Source: Guyparkeria sp016278265 (lineage in GTDB: Bacteria > Pseudomonadota > Gammaproteobacteria > Halothiobacillales > Halothiobacillaceae). Taken from it: a DNA stretch of 64,000 nucleotides. Position numbers and translations under genes: made by a program. The notes beneath the pieces were generated by a model, which did not search any database, was not told the origin of the DNA, and saw only the letters and a program-made list of their open reading frames with translations. The stretch lies in assembly GCF_044582145.1 (NCBI RefSeq), contig NZ_JBDODO010000008.1, one strand, 5' to 3'. This document shows, piece after piece, positions 55,047 to 63,865 of the stretch (the stretch's first letter is position 1; every line of letters starts with the position of its first letter).

Positions 55047-55556
55047 TCAGTCGCCGCGAACCGCGCGGGCGACCTCCTCGACCACCGGCCGATCCGCCTC
55101 GCGATAGACGATTAACCGCACGTCATCCAGGGTGCGAGGCTCGAAGCCGTGGATCTCTTCCAAGATCAAGCGCACCCCGGTGGCCAGATCGAACCCGGCC
55201 ACCCCGCAACCCAGCGGCGGCATGACCAGCGACCGGCAACCCAGTTGATCGGCCTTTTCCAACGTGTTGCGAACCGCCTCACGGATACTATGCTCCGTGG
55301 CGCGCCCCTCGCCGTAATGCGGCATGGCCGCCGCGTGGATCACCCAGCGGGCCGGCAGGTCGAAGCCTCCCGTGACGGCCACGCCGCCCAGCGGAATGGG
55401 GCCCTGGGCCATGGCCGCCTCGTTGATCGGGCCGTTGGCCGCCTCACGCAGCGCACCGGCCACGCCGCTGCCCATCGCGAGTGACGTGCCGGCGGCGTTG
55501 ACCAGGCAATCGGCCGATTGCATTGCGATATTGCCCTGTATGATCGAGACATCCAT
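55047..55556 (-). CDS. Macrodomain protein (ADP-ribose binding)
   Basis: This 169-residue protein is a single macrodomain: DVSIIQGNIAMQSADCLVNAAGTSLAMGSG, with the NAA/G-rich loop, GGVAVTGGFDLPARWVIHAAAM, and SLVMPPLGCGVAGFD, which holds the phosphate-binding loop. Such proteins bind or hydrolyse ADP-ribose esters. The cellular target is unknown. It is convergent with cynD and divergent from the M16 peptidase gene across 151 bp. Confidence 0.88.
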   Translation of the reverse strand: MDVSIIQGNIAMQSADCLVNAAGTSLAMGSGVAGALREAANGPINEAAMAQGPIPLGGVAVTGGFDLPARWVIHAAAMPHYGEGRATEHSIREAVRNTLEKADQLGCRSLVMPPLGCGVAGFDLATGVRLILEEIHGFEPRTLDDVRLIVYREADRPVVEEVARAVRGD

Positions 55557-55707
55557 GCCGCACCTCCCGAAACCACATCACGAGACCCGGCCACGAGTCT
55601 GGACCCGGGGGCGGGAGATTGAAACTGCCGCCCGCGGCGGCGGTCACACCTGTCACAGCCACGCCCGCATGGCAGGCCGTTCGTTCAACCCTTGGTAGCC
55701 CAAACGC

Positions 55708-57111
55708 ATGCAGTCCCGACGATATCTCGCCGCTTTCCTCCCCGTCGTGCTCTCCTCGCTTGCGCTGATTGCCTCCCCGATGGCAGCCGCCGGCAAGACG
55801 AGCGACGCGGTCCACGAAACCACGCTCGACAACGGCCTCAAGGTCCTGGTGCTGCCGGATGACCGCGCCCCGGTGGTCACGCACCAGATCTGGTACAAGG
55901 TCGGCTCGGTCGACGAACCGGGCGGGGTGACGGGGATTGCCCACATGTTCGAGCACATGATGTTCAAGGGCACGGAAAACCTTGGCCCCGGCGAGTTCTC
56001 GGACATCATCGCGCGCCTCGGTGGCGAGGAGAACGCCTTTACCGGCCGCGATTTCACCGGCTATTACCAGACGCTGTCGGCCGATGAACTAGAGACGGTA
56101 ATGCGTTGGGAAGCCGATCGCATGGCCAACCTCGAGATCGACCCCGAGGAGTTCGCCCGCGAGAAGGAAGTCGTCAAGGAGGAATGGCGCTCGCGGGTGC
56201 GCGACAACCCCAATGCCCGCCTGGACCAGCTGCTCTACGCCACGGCGTTTACCAGCAGCGGCTATCACCATCCGATCATTGGCTGGGAGACCGACATCGA
56301 TGCCTACACCGTCCAGGATCTTCAACGGTGGTATCGGGAGCATTACGCCCCCAACAACGCCACCCTGATCGTGGTCGGCGACGTCGAGCCCGCGGCGGTG
56401 GTCGGACTGGCCGAGCGCCATTACGGCCAGGTCGAGCAACGCGACCTGGCCCCGGCCAAGCCCCGGGAGGAGATGGCGCAACACGGGCTAAAGCGGGCGA
56501 GTCTCAACATCCCCGCCAAGCTGCCGCACCTGACGATGGGTTACAAGGTCCCCTCGCTGGTCACCGCCGCGGATGCGCGCACGGCCTACGCGCTTGCGGT
56601 CACCTCCGGCATTCTCGCCGGCGATTCCGGGGCGCGCCTGAACAACGACCTGGTGCGCGCCGGCAAGCTTTCCGCGGCCAGCGCGAGCTACAACCTCAAT
56701 GCACGAGAAACCACGCTGTTCACCGTCGATGCCACGCCGCGCGACGGTCAACCGCTCGGCGAGGTCGAGAAGCTACTGCGTGAACAGATCGAACGATTGA
56801 AGGACGAGCCGGTCGATGAAGACGAACTCGAGCGCATCAAGGCCCAGGTGGTTGCCTCGGACGTCTACCAGCGGGATTCGCTGTTCTACCAGGGCATGCA
56901 GCTGGGCATGTACGAAACGGTGGGGCTTGACTACGAATGGGCCGACCGGTTCGTTGAAGGCGTGCGCGCCGTGACCGTCGAGGACGTCCAAGCCGTTGCG
57001 CGCGAGTATTTCCATGACGACGGCCTGACCATCGCCACCCTTGAGCCGAAGTCGACCGACGAGTCGATCACCCAGCCCAACCCGACCGGAGGTATGGATC
57101 GTGCCCATTGA
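55708..57111 (+). CDS. M16-family zinc metallopeptidase (catalytic)
   Basis: This 467-residue periplasmic protease has a signal peptide (about residues 1-28) and the inverted zinc motif HMFEH (H79, E82, H83) with the downstream Glu in REKEVVKEEWRSR, so it should be active. It overlaps the next gene by 11 bp, and its partner lacks the zinc motif, the usual active/inactive M16 pair. It probably degrades peptides or envelope proteins. Confidence 0.94.
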   Translation: MQSRRYLAAFLPVVLSSLALIASPMAAAGKTSDAVHETTLDNGLKVLVLPDDRAPVVTHQIWYKVGSVDEPGGVTGIAHMFEHMMFKGTENLGPGEFSDIIARLGGEENAFTGRDFTGYYQTLSADELETVMRWEADRMANLEIDPEEFAREKEVVKEEWRSRVRDNPNARLDQLLYATAFTSSGYHHPIIGWETDIDAYTVQDLQRWYREHYAPNNATLIVVGDVEPAAVVGLAERHYGQVEQRDLAPAKPREEMAQHGLKRASLNIPAKLPHLTMGYKVPSLVTAADARTAYALAVTSGILAGDSGARLNNDLVRAGKLSAASASYNLNARETTLFTVDATPRDGQPLGEVEKLLREQIERLKDEPVDEDELERIKAQVVASDVYQRDSLFYQGMQLGMYETVGLDYEWADRFVEGVRAVTVEDVQAVAREYFHDDGLTIATLEPKSTDESITQPNPTGGMDRAH

Positions 57112-58462
57112 TGCCCGCAACGCCCTGTGGCTGCCCATCCTCGCCCTCGGCGCCCTGTTACTTGCAACCGCCACGCAGGCCGAACCCGTCCTGCCGATCG
57201 AAACCTGGCAGACCGACAACGGTGCCGAGGTGCTGTTCTATCCCACCGACAGCCTGCCGATGGTCGACGCCCGGGTGATCTTCGATGCCGGCAGCGCGCG
57301 CGATCCCGAGGGCAAGGGCGGCACGGCCAGCCTGACCGCCTCACTGCTCGAGGAAGGCACCACCGAGCGGGATGCCAAGGCGATCGCCGATGGTTTCGCC
57401 CGCGTCGGGGCCGAGTTCTCCGCAAGCGCCAACCTCGAATCCACCGCTGTGCGCCTGCGCAGCCTGACCGAAGCGGACTGGCTCTGGCCGGCCGTGGAGC
57501 TGATGGCCGAGGTCATCGCCCAGCCGGCCTTCGAGGACGAGGACATCCAGCGCGAACGCGCGCGCCAGTTGCGCGGCATCCAGTCCCGCCAGCAATCCCC
57601 GCAGGCAGTCGCGAGCGATGCCTTGCGCAAGGCCGCCTTCGGTGATCACCCCTACGCGCACCCCACCGACGGTACCCGCGAATCGGTGGAGTCGATTGCC
57701 CCCTCGGATGTCCGCGCCTTCCACCAGCAGTGGTTCGTGGCCGCCAACGCCACGGTGGTGATCGTGGGCGACCTCGATACCCACCAGGCGCGCCGCCTGG
57801 CCGACACGCTCACCGACGGCCTGCCCATGGGCGAGCCCGACCCGGCCCTACCCGAGGTGCCGCCACTGCAGGAATCCGAGACGGTACGCATCGACTTTCC
57901 CTCGGAGCAGTCCACCGTGCTGGTCGCATTCGACGGGATCAAGCGCAAGCACGAGGACTACCTGCCGCTCTTCGTGGGTAACCACATGCTGGGCGGCAGT
58001 GGCTTTGCCTCGCGGCTGATGTCCGAACTGCGCGAGAAGCGTGGCCTGGCCTACAGCACCTACAGCTACCTGATGCCGCTGCGTGCCGGTGGGCGATTGG
58101 TCATGGGGATCCAGACCCGCAATGACCAGGTCGACACCGCCCTGGCGCTGATGGACGAGGAATTGTCACGTTTCATCGACGAGGGCCCGACCGACGAGGA
58201 ACTGGCCGACAGTCAGGCCAATATCGTCGGCGGCTTTCCCATGCGCCTGAACAGCAACAGCAAGATCATCGAGCAGATCGGTGCACTGGCCTTCCTCGAC
58301 CTGCCGCTGGATTACTTCGACGACTACACCGACCGGGTCGAGGCCGTGACGGCCGCCGACATCCGTCAGGCCTTCGACCGGCATGTCGAGCCGCAAAAGC
58401 GAGTGGTGGTGATCGTCGGCCCCACGGCCGAGGAAGCGGAAGTAGAAGACGGCACCAAGTAA
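57101..58462 (+). CDS. M16-family peptidase-like protein (non-catalytic partner)
   Basis: This 453-residue periplasmic protein (signal about 1-26, ending ATQA) has the same fold as the preceding gene, but the zinc site is replaced: GTASLTASLLEEGT stands where HxxEH should be. It is therefore probably a structural subunit that completes the clam-shell chamber. It starts with GTG at 57101, preceded by GGAGG inside the end of the upstream gene. A solo end of the dispersed repeat lies 14 bp after its stop. Confidence 0.92.
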   Translation: MPIDARNALWLPILALGALLLATATQAEPVLPIETWQTDNGAEVLFYPTDSLPMVDARVIFDAGSARDPEGKGGTASLTASLLEEGTTERDAKAIADGFARVGAEFSASANLESTAVRLRSLTEADWLWPAVELMAEVIAQPAFEDEDIQRERARQLRGIQSRQQSPQAVASDALRKAAFGDHPYAHPTDGTRESVESIAPSDVRAFHQQWFVAANATVVIVGDLDTHQARRLADTLTDGLPMGEPDPALPEVPPLQESETVRIDFPSEQSTVLVAFDGIKRKHEDYLPLFVGNHMLGGSGFASRLMSELREKRGLAYSTYSYLMPLRAGGRLVMGIQTRNDQVDTALALMDEELSRFIDEGPTDEELADSQANIVGGFPMRLNSNSKIIEQIGALAFLDLPLDYFDDYTDRVEAVTAADIRQAFDRHVEPQKRVVVIVGPTAEEAEVEDGTK

Positions 58463-58476
58463 CATCGTGGTGTTGG

Positions 58477-58500
58477 CTATTCGTGCAGACCTTCCCTTGG
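58477..58500. repeat. Solo end of the dispersed repeat (copy D)
   Basis: CTATTCGTGCAGACCTTCCC followed by TTGG matches the right end of copies A-C. No left end or inner blocks were found nearby, so this is a remnant or a solo terminus, sitting 14 bp behind the second M16 gene. Confidence 0.7.
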
Positions 58501-58610
58501 GAACTTGCCATAAGCCTGCCTATCAAAGCGGTCATCGGTTGAACGTCATGGACCGGGGCAATTGCGGAATTGACCCACCGGCCCGTGACCACACTCACAG
58601 GAGCATCACC

Positions 58611-58958
58611 ATGACCCACCGCATCCATACCTTGGGCTTTCCCACTCTGCTGGCTGCCCTGATCCTGCCGGCCACCGCTGCGTTCGGCGGCGAGCTGCAC
58701 CGAGACGCCGCCATTGGCGGGGCGATCGGTGGCGCACTCGGCGGTGTCGTCGGCGCTGAAGTCGGTGGCCGCGAAGGCGCGATCGTCGGTTCGGGCATCG
58801 GCGCTGCCGTCGGCACGGGCGTTACCACGCGCAACAGCCGCGATGATCGTTATTATCGCGATGACGGCCATCATGAGCGTCATCGTTACCGCGAAGGACA
58901 CGGCCACTCCCAAGGACGCTTCTGCCCGCCGGGGCAAGCGAAGAAGGGGCATTGCTGA
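58611..58958 (+). CDS. Glycine-zipper (2TM) envelope protein
   Basis: This 115-residue protein has a signal peptide (ends TAAFGG) and a glycine-zipper segment RDAAIGGAIGGALGGVVGAE, followed by GGREGAIVGSGIGAAVGTGV. A His/Asp/Arg-rich hydrophilic tail ends in CPPGQAKKGHC. Such proteins are common stress-related envelope components without a defined activity. The ATG at 58611 follows AGGAGC. A terminator comes 44 bp after the stop. Confidence 0.86.
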   Translation: MTHRIHTLGFPTLLAALILPATAAFGGELHRDAAIGGAIGGALGGVVGAEVGGREGAIVGSGIGAAVGTGVTTRNSRDDRYYRDDGHHERHRYREGHGHSQGRFCPPGQAKKGHC

Positions 58959-59001
58959 ACGAGGCTCACCAACCTCGATCACCCCGACCCGCAAACAGCA
59001 A

Positions 59002-59026
59002 ACGCCACCGGCTTATCGGTGGCGTT
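59002..59026 (+). terminator. Intrinsic terminator
   Basis: A stem ACGCCACCG/CGGTGGCGT with a 4-nt loop and a following TTTTCG ends the glycine-zipper gene; it lies at the 3' side of the convergent mgtC-like gene. Confidence 0.88.
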
Positions 59027-59091
59027 TTCGTTTCTGCTCAGCAACTCGCGTCCACAGGTCGCCCCGGCAACGGCACGCCGGGGACTCCGAG

Positions 59092-59580
59092 CTACGTCTC
59101 GTCGTCCTTCCTGCTCCCGTCGTCTGGCCGCCCTTGCCTGTTCTCACCAGAACCATTGAGTGCCTGCTTCGCCGGTGAGAGCAGGCGCAGGCTGGCGAAG
59201 GTGACGACGGAGAGAAGCAAGGCGATCTCGAAGCGATTCCAGGCCACCGCCACGCCGATCGCGCCGGTGGCCCAGAGACTGGCTGCGGTGGCCGTACCAC
59301 TGGTGCGGTTACGGCTCTTGAGAATCGCTCCCCCACCGATAAACCCCATCCCGGTGATGATGCCCTCGAACACCCTTGCCTCGGCATCGCTGGATTCGAG
59401 CACGTTGACACCCAGCAGCATGTAGGCGCAGCTGGCCACCGCCACCAGGGGAAACGTCCGCAGTCCTGCCGAGCGTGAATGCGTTTCGCGTTCCAAGGCC
59501 ACCGGCAGGGCCAGCACGTAGGCTGCTGCCAGGTACGTGAGGTTCCAGTAGACCGAGGGCCAATCGATATCAAACGGCAT
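59092..59580 (-). CDS. MgtC/SapB-family membrane protein
   Basis: This 162-residue protein has the MgtC N-terminal domain: LPVALERETHSRSAGLRTFPLVAVASC and TGMGFIGGGAILKSRNRTSGTATAASLW, then GVAVAWN. Four or five helices. The extra C-terminal domain of virulence-type MgtC is absent, as in most environmental members. It may relate to magnesium or phosphate homeostasis; the mechanism is not visible. ATG 59580 is chosen; a further start at 59613 adds eleven residues. Confidence 0.9.
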   Translation of the reverse strand: MPFDIDWPSVYWNLTYLAAAYVLALPVALERETHSRSAGLRTFPLVAVASCAYMLLGVNVLESSDAEARVFEGIITGMGFIGGGAILKSRNRTSGTATAASLWATGAIGVAVAWNRFEIALLLSVVTFASLRLLSPAKQALNGSGENRQGRPDDGSRKDDET

Positions 59581-59721
59581 GGGCAGACTCCTTGCCAAGC
59601 CGTCGGCCAACACACTGGCCTAAGTCGCTCCCCGAGAGACAGAGAAAACCCCGGGTCATACGCCGCCGTCCATCGGCGGGCCGCCCTCCCGCATCGATGG
59701 CGGCGTCGGTTGGCGGCCACA

Positions 59722-60252
59722 TCAGAGGGATTCGGCCACCTTCTTGGAATAGTGCTCGAGGAGTTCGTCGGCGCGGCGCTTCTCGTCCTCGTCGCGCGCG
59801 TGGACAACCACGGTCCATTTGCCGTGCTCGCTGGCATCCTCGGTGTCGGTGATCACCCGCTCATGATCCGGGCGGATCGAGACCAGTCCCCCACCGAGCA
59901 TGCCGATTGCCCCACCGACCACGGCGAAAACGCCAAACACCCAGCCCGGCGTGGTCGTGGCCCAATCGAAACCGGCACCGACCAGCACCCCGGCCAGGAT
60001 CAAACCGGCGACGGCACCAACGATCCCCAACACGGCATGGGAACGCAGGATCGTCGAGAAAATCGCCCCAGATTCCCTCTCGACCTTGCTCGACAGTTCT
60101 CGATCGTGCGGCCTGACCAGTACGATCTGATCCGAGTCGAACCCAGCCTTGGCAGCCAGTGCATTAGCCGCATCGCGGGCACGACCGGCGTCGTGGAACA
60201 CGGCACTGACCACGTGAGGAAACCGTTCGCTGATGATCTCTGCCTGGGTCAT
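59722..60252 (-). CDS. Glycine-rich membrane stress protein, paralogue 1
   Basis: This 176-residue protein has a soluble N-terminal half (RFPHVVSAVFHDAGRARDAA, similar to general-stress DUF1269 or YflT-type domains), two glycine-rich membrane helices (AVLGIVGAVAGLILAGVLVG and GWVFGVFAVVGGAIGMLGGG) and a C-terminal hydrophilic part (KWTVVVHARDEDEKRRADEL). I do not recognise a named family. A close paralogue is encoded on the other strand at 60658-61182. Confidence 0.82.
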   Translation of the reverse strand: MTQAEIISERFPHVVSAVFHDAGRARDAANALAAKAGFDSDQIVLVRPHDRELSSKVERESGAIFSTILRSHAVLGIVGAVAGLILAGVLVGAGFDWATTTPGWVFGVFAVVGGAIGMLGGGLVSIRPDHERVITDTEDASEHGKWTVVVHARDEDEKRRADELLEHYSKKVAESL

Positions 60253-60453
60253 GAACCACCTCCTGATCCAGTTAACCGGCGAATTTCAACCAGAAATCCG
60301 TTCCTGATCATCGGAGTTGTCACGGAGATAATAGTTCATAGAACGCGTGCTAAAACGCGATCGACAGGCCACAGAGCGTCCTATGAGCCGTCGAAAGGAG
60401 TGGCTATTCGCGCAGGGACTGCCTGAACGGGGAATACGGGAAGGGATTGGTGG

Positions 60454-60494
60454 TCAGTGCCGCTTGAAGCGGGTGACCAATTCGTGAAGCTCGC
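60454..60494 (-). pseudogene. Chemoreceptor C-terminal remnant
   Basis: The last codons of a methyl-accepting chemotaxis protein (HELVTRFKRH and stop) are preserved on the minus strand, matching the end of the intact gene at 61935. Homology stops abruptly at 60494, where an inverted copy on the plus strand begins. Confidence 0.8.
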
Positions 60495-60526
60495 ATGAAC
60501 TCGTGGTGCGCTTCAAGCGCCACTGA
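60494..60526 (+). pseudogene. Second, inverted chemoreceptor C-terminal remnant
   Basis: Directly adjoining the minus-strand remnant, the plus strand encodes HELVVRFKRH followed by TGA. This is the same C-terminus in the opposite orientation, so two chemoreceptor ends meet tail-to-tail. The rest of 60253-60657 has no gene. Confidence 0.65.
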
Positions 60527-60657
60527 TCTGTAGCGGGCAGAGCACCGAACGGCAAACGCCTCACTATCTGAACTACCTTCTTCTGTAGGAATCCCAATGA
60601 CAAGACTCGGGCATTTTTTCCGAGCCCGTTACGGATCGCCACATAGGAGGGTCTGTT

Positions 60658-61182
60658 ATGAACCGTGCAGAAATCATTTCCGAACGTTTCCCGCACGTGG
60701 TCGACGCCGTATTCCATGACGAGCGGCGCGCCCGGGATGCGGCAAGCGCCTTGGCCGCCAAGGCCGGGCTGTCGAACGAGCAGATCGACGTGGTCGAGCC
60801 GAACGATCCCCAGCGGGCGGAGAAGCTGGAGCCGGAGTCGTCCGAGGTTACCCAGACCATACTTCGTTCCCATGCCGTGCTCGGTGTGATCGGTGCGGTT
60901 GTCGGCCTGATATTTGCCGGCATCCTGATCGGCGCCGGTTTCGATTTTGCGCAGACCCGGCCGGGCTGGGTCTACGGGATTCTCGGCGTGGTCGGCGGCC
61001 TGATCGGCATGCTGGGTGCCGGTATAGTGTCCGTTCGACTGGATCATGAGCGGGTGATCGCGGAGACCCGTGACGCATCAACGCACGGCGAGTGGACGGT
61101 CGTCGCCCACGCCCATGACGAGGACGAGAAGCACCGCGCTGGCGAGCTCCTCAAGGAGTACTCCGGGACGGTCAGCCAGTAA
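60658..61182 (+). CDS. Glycine-rich membrane stress protein, paralogue 2
   Basis: This 174-residue protein is a clear paralogue of the one at 59722-60252 (shared AEIISERFPHVV, RARDAA, LRSHAVLG, DHERVI, EDEK) with the same two glycine-rich helices. It is read on the plus strand after GGAGGG. It lies where the centre of a chemoreceptor gene should be, between that gene's remnants. The intact frame and ribosome binding site suggest it is functional. Confidence 0.83.
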   Translation: MNRAEIISERFPHVVDAVFHDERRARDAASALAAKAGLSNEQIDVVEPNDPQRAEKLEPESSEVTQTILRSHAVLGVIGAVVGLIFAGILIGAGFDFAQTRPGWVYGILGVVGGLIGMLGAGIVSVRLDHERVIAETRDASTHGEWTVVAHAHDEDEKHRAGELLKEYSGTVSQ

Positions 61183-61189
61183 AGGCCGG

Positions 61190-61667
61190 CCGAGCCAAGC
61201 AGCCCTACCACCCCGGGCACATCCTGACCATGCAGCCGGAAACGACACGCCCGATAACCCCGCTGATTGATACGCCGATAGAGCCGCTCGGCACGCTGGA
61301 CATCCTCGCGTGACGGGCAGGATCGGACCGACACATAACCAATCACCTCGCCATGTTCGGTAATCGGCGTGACATACGCATCGACCCACTAATAGCCTCC
61401 CCCGGTCGACCGGTTCTTCACCAGACCCATCCGTGGCTGGCCGGCCTTGAGATGCTTTTACGTCACCTCGAACGCCATTGGCGGCTCGTCCGGGTGGACG
61501 CACGATGTTGTGCGGCTGGCCAATCAGCTCATCACGCGAATACCCACTGACCGCGACGAACGCCTCGTTGCAATACGTAATCCGTCCTTTGAGCTCCGTT
61601 GTCGACACCAGCCGCTCCCCCGGGCAAGGGTGTGTTCGGCATCGGTGACGGGCAGGTTATTACGCAT
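61190..61667 (-). pseudogene. Chemoreceptor N-terminal (PAS) remnant
   Basis: The minus strand encodes a degraded copy of the start of the neighbouring chemoreceptor: MRNNLPVTDAEHT at 61667, then after a frameshift STTELKGRITYCNEAFVAVS and DELIGQPHNIVR, then further frameshifts. Nucleotide similarity to 63000-63491 continues to about 61190. It has lost its membrane and signalling parts. Confidence 0.85.
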
Positions 61668-61934
61668 GATTTAGTGACGACTCTTAGGGATGTCGACTTG
61701 GAGGTGACGACTTCGGGATGGCAAGCCGAAACAACATATCGGGGCGATCAAATATTGGGGTTATCGAGCCAGTGAAGGAACCCTTTCGTGTCTTTAGGGG
61801 ATTTGCCCAACCGAACAAGGTTCACTATCGATAAGCCAGCAATCGACAAGCCAGTGAACGTCCTATGGCTGTCGATCGGAGTGGCGATTCGCGCAGGGAC
61901 TGCCTGAACGGGGAATACGGGAAGGGACTGGTGG

Positions 61935-63491
61935 TCAGTCTCGCTTGAAGCGGGTGACCAGTTCGTGAAGCTCGGCGGCAATGCGTTCGAGATCGTGGAT
62001 CTCCTCCGCGGCGGAAGCCGACTGGCCCAAGCTGGAGTTGGCCAGATCGGAGATGTTGTGCACCTGGCGATCGATCTCGCCGGACACGGTCGCCTGCTCC
62101 TCGACGGCAGCGGCCATCGAGGTGGCCATGTCCCGAATCTGCGCCACCGCCTCCGCCACGCCGTTGAGCATTTCCTCCGACTCGCGCACGCGGTCGACCC
62201 CGGCCGTCGCCGCGTCCCGGCCACGCCGGGCGACAGCCACCGATTCCTCGGCCTGCAGCGTCAAGGAGCCGATGATCTCGTGGATGTCTCGCGTGGACTC
62301 CTGGGTCCGCCGTGCCAGGTCGCGTACCTCTTCGGCTACCACGGAAAAGCCGCGACCATGCTCCCCGGCCCGGGCGGCCTCGATGGCGGCGTTCAATGCC
62401 AACAGGTTCGTCTGCTGGGCAATCTGGTCGATGATACCGGCCGCACTGGCGATCGCGCCGGTCTGGTTGGACACCCCTTCGACCGACTCACCGATGGCAT
62501 TGACCGTCCCCTGCAGATCGACGATCGACTCGCGGGTGCGGGTGGACAGATGCCGCCCTTCCTCGACCAGTTCCTGAGAGCGACTGGCCTCGTCCGCGGT
62601 GCGCTGGACATGCTCGGAGACGTCATTGATGGTGGTCGACATCTCGTGCATGGCCGCGGCGACCTGCTCGGTCTCGGCCTGCTGACGAGCGATTTCGTCC
62701 TTGGCCTTGGTGGACAGCCCCATGCTCACCGATGACTGGCGGCTGACCTGATCGGAGGCGTCCTCGATTCGGGTCAGCACCGTGATCATGCGCGCCTGCT
62801 CGCTCTTGATCGACACCTTCAGACGACCCAGCAGCCCCGCCTCATCGGTATAGGAATCCACGGCCAGCGGATGGCTGAAGGCATGGGGCAACTGCTCGTT
62901 CAGCGCCGCAATCAACCGCCGCTCGCGCAACCGCCCCAGCACCCCGAACACCAGACCCGTGGCGCCCAATACCAGAACGGCAGGCAGCCCGTGACCGCCC
63001 GACCACAAGCCCGCCGAAACGATCAAGCCCACTACCCCGAGCACATCCTGGCCCTGCAAGCGGAAACGACGCGGCCGATAACCACGCTGGTTGATGCGAC
63101 GGTACAGGCGTTCGGCGCGCTGTTTATCCTCACGCGACGGACAGGAGCGCACCGACTCGTAGCCAATCACCTCCCCGTATTCGGTAATCGGCGTGACATA
63201 CGCATCGACCCAGTAATAGCCCCCATCCTTGGAGCGGTTCTTGACCAGACCCATCCAGGGCTGGCCGGCCTTGAGATGCTTCCACATCACCTCGTAGGCC
63301 GCCGGCGGCATGTCCGGGTGGCGCACGATATTGTGGGGTTGGCCGATCAGCTCGTCACGCGAAAACCCACTGATCGCAATGAACGCCTCGTTGCAATACG
63401 TGATCCGCCCCTTGAGATCGGTGGTCGAGACCAGCCGCTCCCCGGGGGCGAAGGTGTGTTCGGTATCGGTAACGGGTAGGTTCTTGCGCAT
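61935..63491 (-). CDS. PAS-containing methyl-accepting chemotaxis protein (Aer-like)
   Basis: This 518-residue receptor has an N-terminal PAS domain (about residues 20-115; TYCNEAFIAISGFSRDELIG, VKNRSKDGGYYWVDAYVTPI) of the Aer energy-sensing type, a hydrophobic membrane segment (about 150-190) and a C-terminal signalling domain with the hairpin tip ARAGEHGRGFSVVAEEVRDL. It probably senses redox or oxygen through a PAS cofactor and signals to CheA. It is the intact member of a tandem pair. The 63492-63865 gap upstream holds only duplicated leader sequence. Confidence 0.92.
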   Translation of the reverse strand: MRKNLPVTDTEHTFAPGERLVSTTDLKGRITYCNEAFIAISGFSRDELIGQPHNIVRHPDMPPAAYEVMWKHLKAGQPWMGLVKNRSKDGGYYWVDAYVTPITEYGEVIGYESVRSCPSREDKQRAERLYRRINQRGYRPRRFRLQGQDVLGVVGLIVSAGLWSGGHGLPAVLVLGATGLVFGVLGRLRERRLIAALNEQLPHAFSHPLAVDSYTDEAGLLGRLKVSIKSEQARMITVLTRIEDASDQVSRQSSVSMGLSTKAKDEIARQQAETEQVAAAMHEMSTTINDVSEHVQRTADEASRSQELVEEGRHLSTRTRESIVDLQGTVNAIGESVEGVSNQTGAIASAAGIIDQIAQQTNLLALNAAIEAARAGEHGRGFSVVAEEVRDLARRTQESTRDIHEIIGSLTLQAEESVAVARRGRDAATAGVDRVRESEEMLNGVAEAVAQIRDMATSMAAAVEEQATVSGEIDRQVHNISDLANSSLGQSASAAEEIHDLERIAAELHELVTRFKRD

Positions 63492-63865
63492 GACTCAATG
63501 ACTACTTTGACGATGACTACGTGGAGGTGACGACTGCGGGACGCCAGAAACAGCCCGAAATAAATATTCGGCATATCATATATGAGATGATCGAGCCAAC
63601 CGAGGAGAACTTTAGTGTTTTGAGGGGGTTTGCCCAGCTGAACAAGGTTCGCTATCGATAAGCCGGCAAACGATTGTCTAGGCGGGTGGCGATTGTGCCA
63701 GCCAGCCGCGTCCGATGCACCCCGTTTCCCGATTCTCCGGAACCCGGCAGGCTCCCCCGCCTCCAACCAGTCACGACAACCACGCAACCCGCCCATGACG
63801 GCAGACAGCCATCCGTGGAATCATCAGGTGGTTCGATTCGCGATCAACCAAGGGAGGATCCGCGA

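Larger units (their letters stand above)
60361..63670. repeat. Tandem duplication of a chemoreceptor locus
   Basis: Two copies of a chemoreceptor unit lie head to tail on the minus strand. The 3' flank at about 60361-60453 matches 61845-61934 (for example GGGAATACGGGAAGGGA in both), and the 5' flank at about 61668-61840 matches 63492-63660 (AACAAGGTTC-x-CTATCGATAAGCC in both). The right copy is intact; the left one has lost its middle, where the stress-protein paralogue 2 now sits. Confidence 0.75.

Noticed and set aside
60402..60423. GGCTATTCGCGCAGGGACTGCC as a further end of the dispersed repeat
   Set aside because: Only about 15 of 22 positions match the solo end at 58477, and the sequence recurs at 61881 as part of the chemoreceptor duplication, so duplication explains it better.
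60454..61047. 197-codon minus-strand frame ending in a chemoreceptor tail
   Set aside because: Only its last codons are chemoreceptor-derived; the rest is the antisense of the intact stress-protein paralogue 2.
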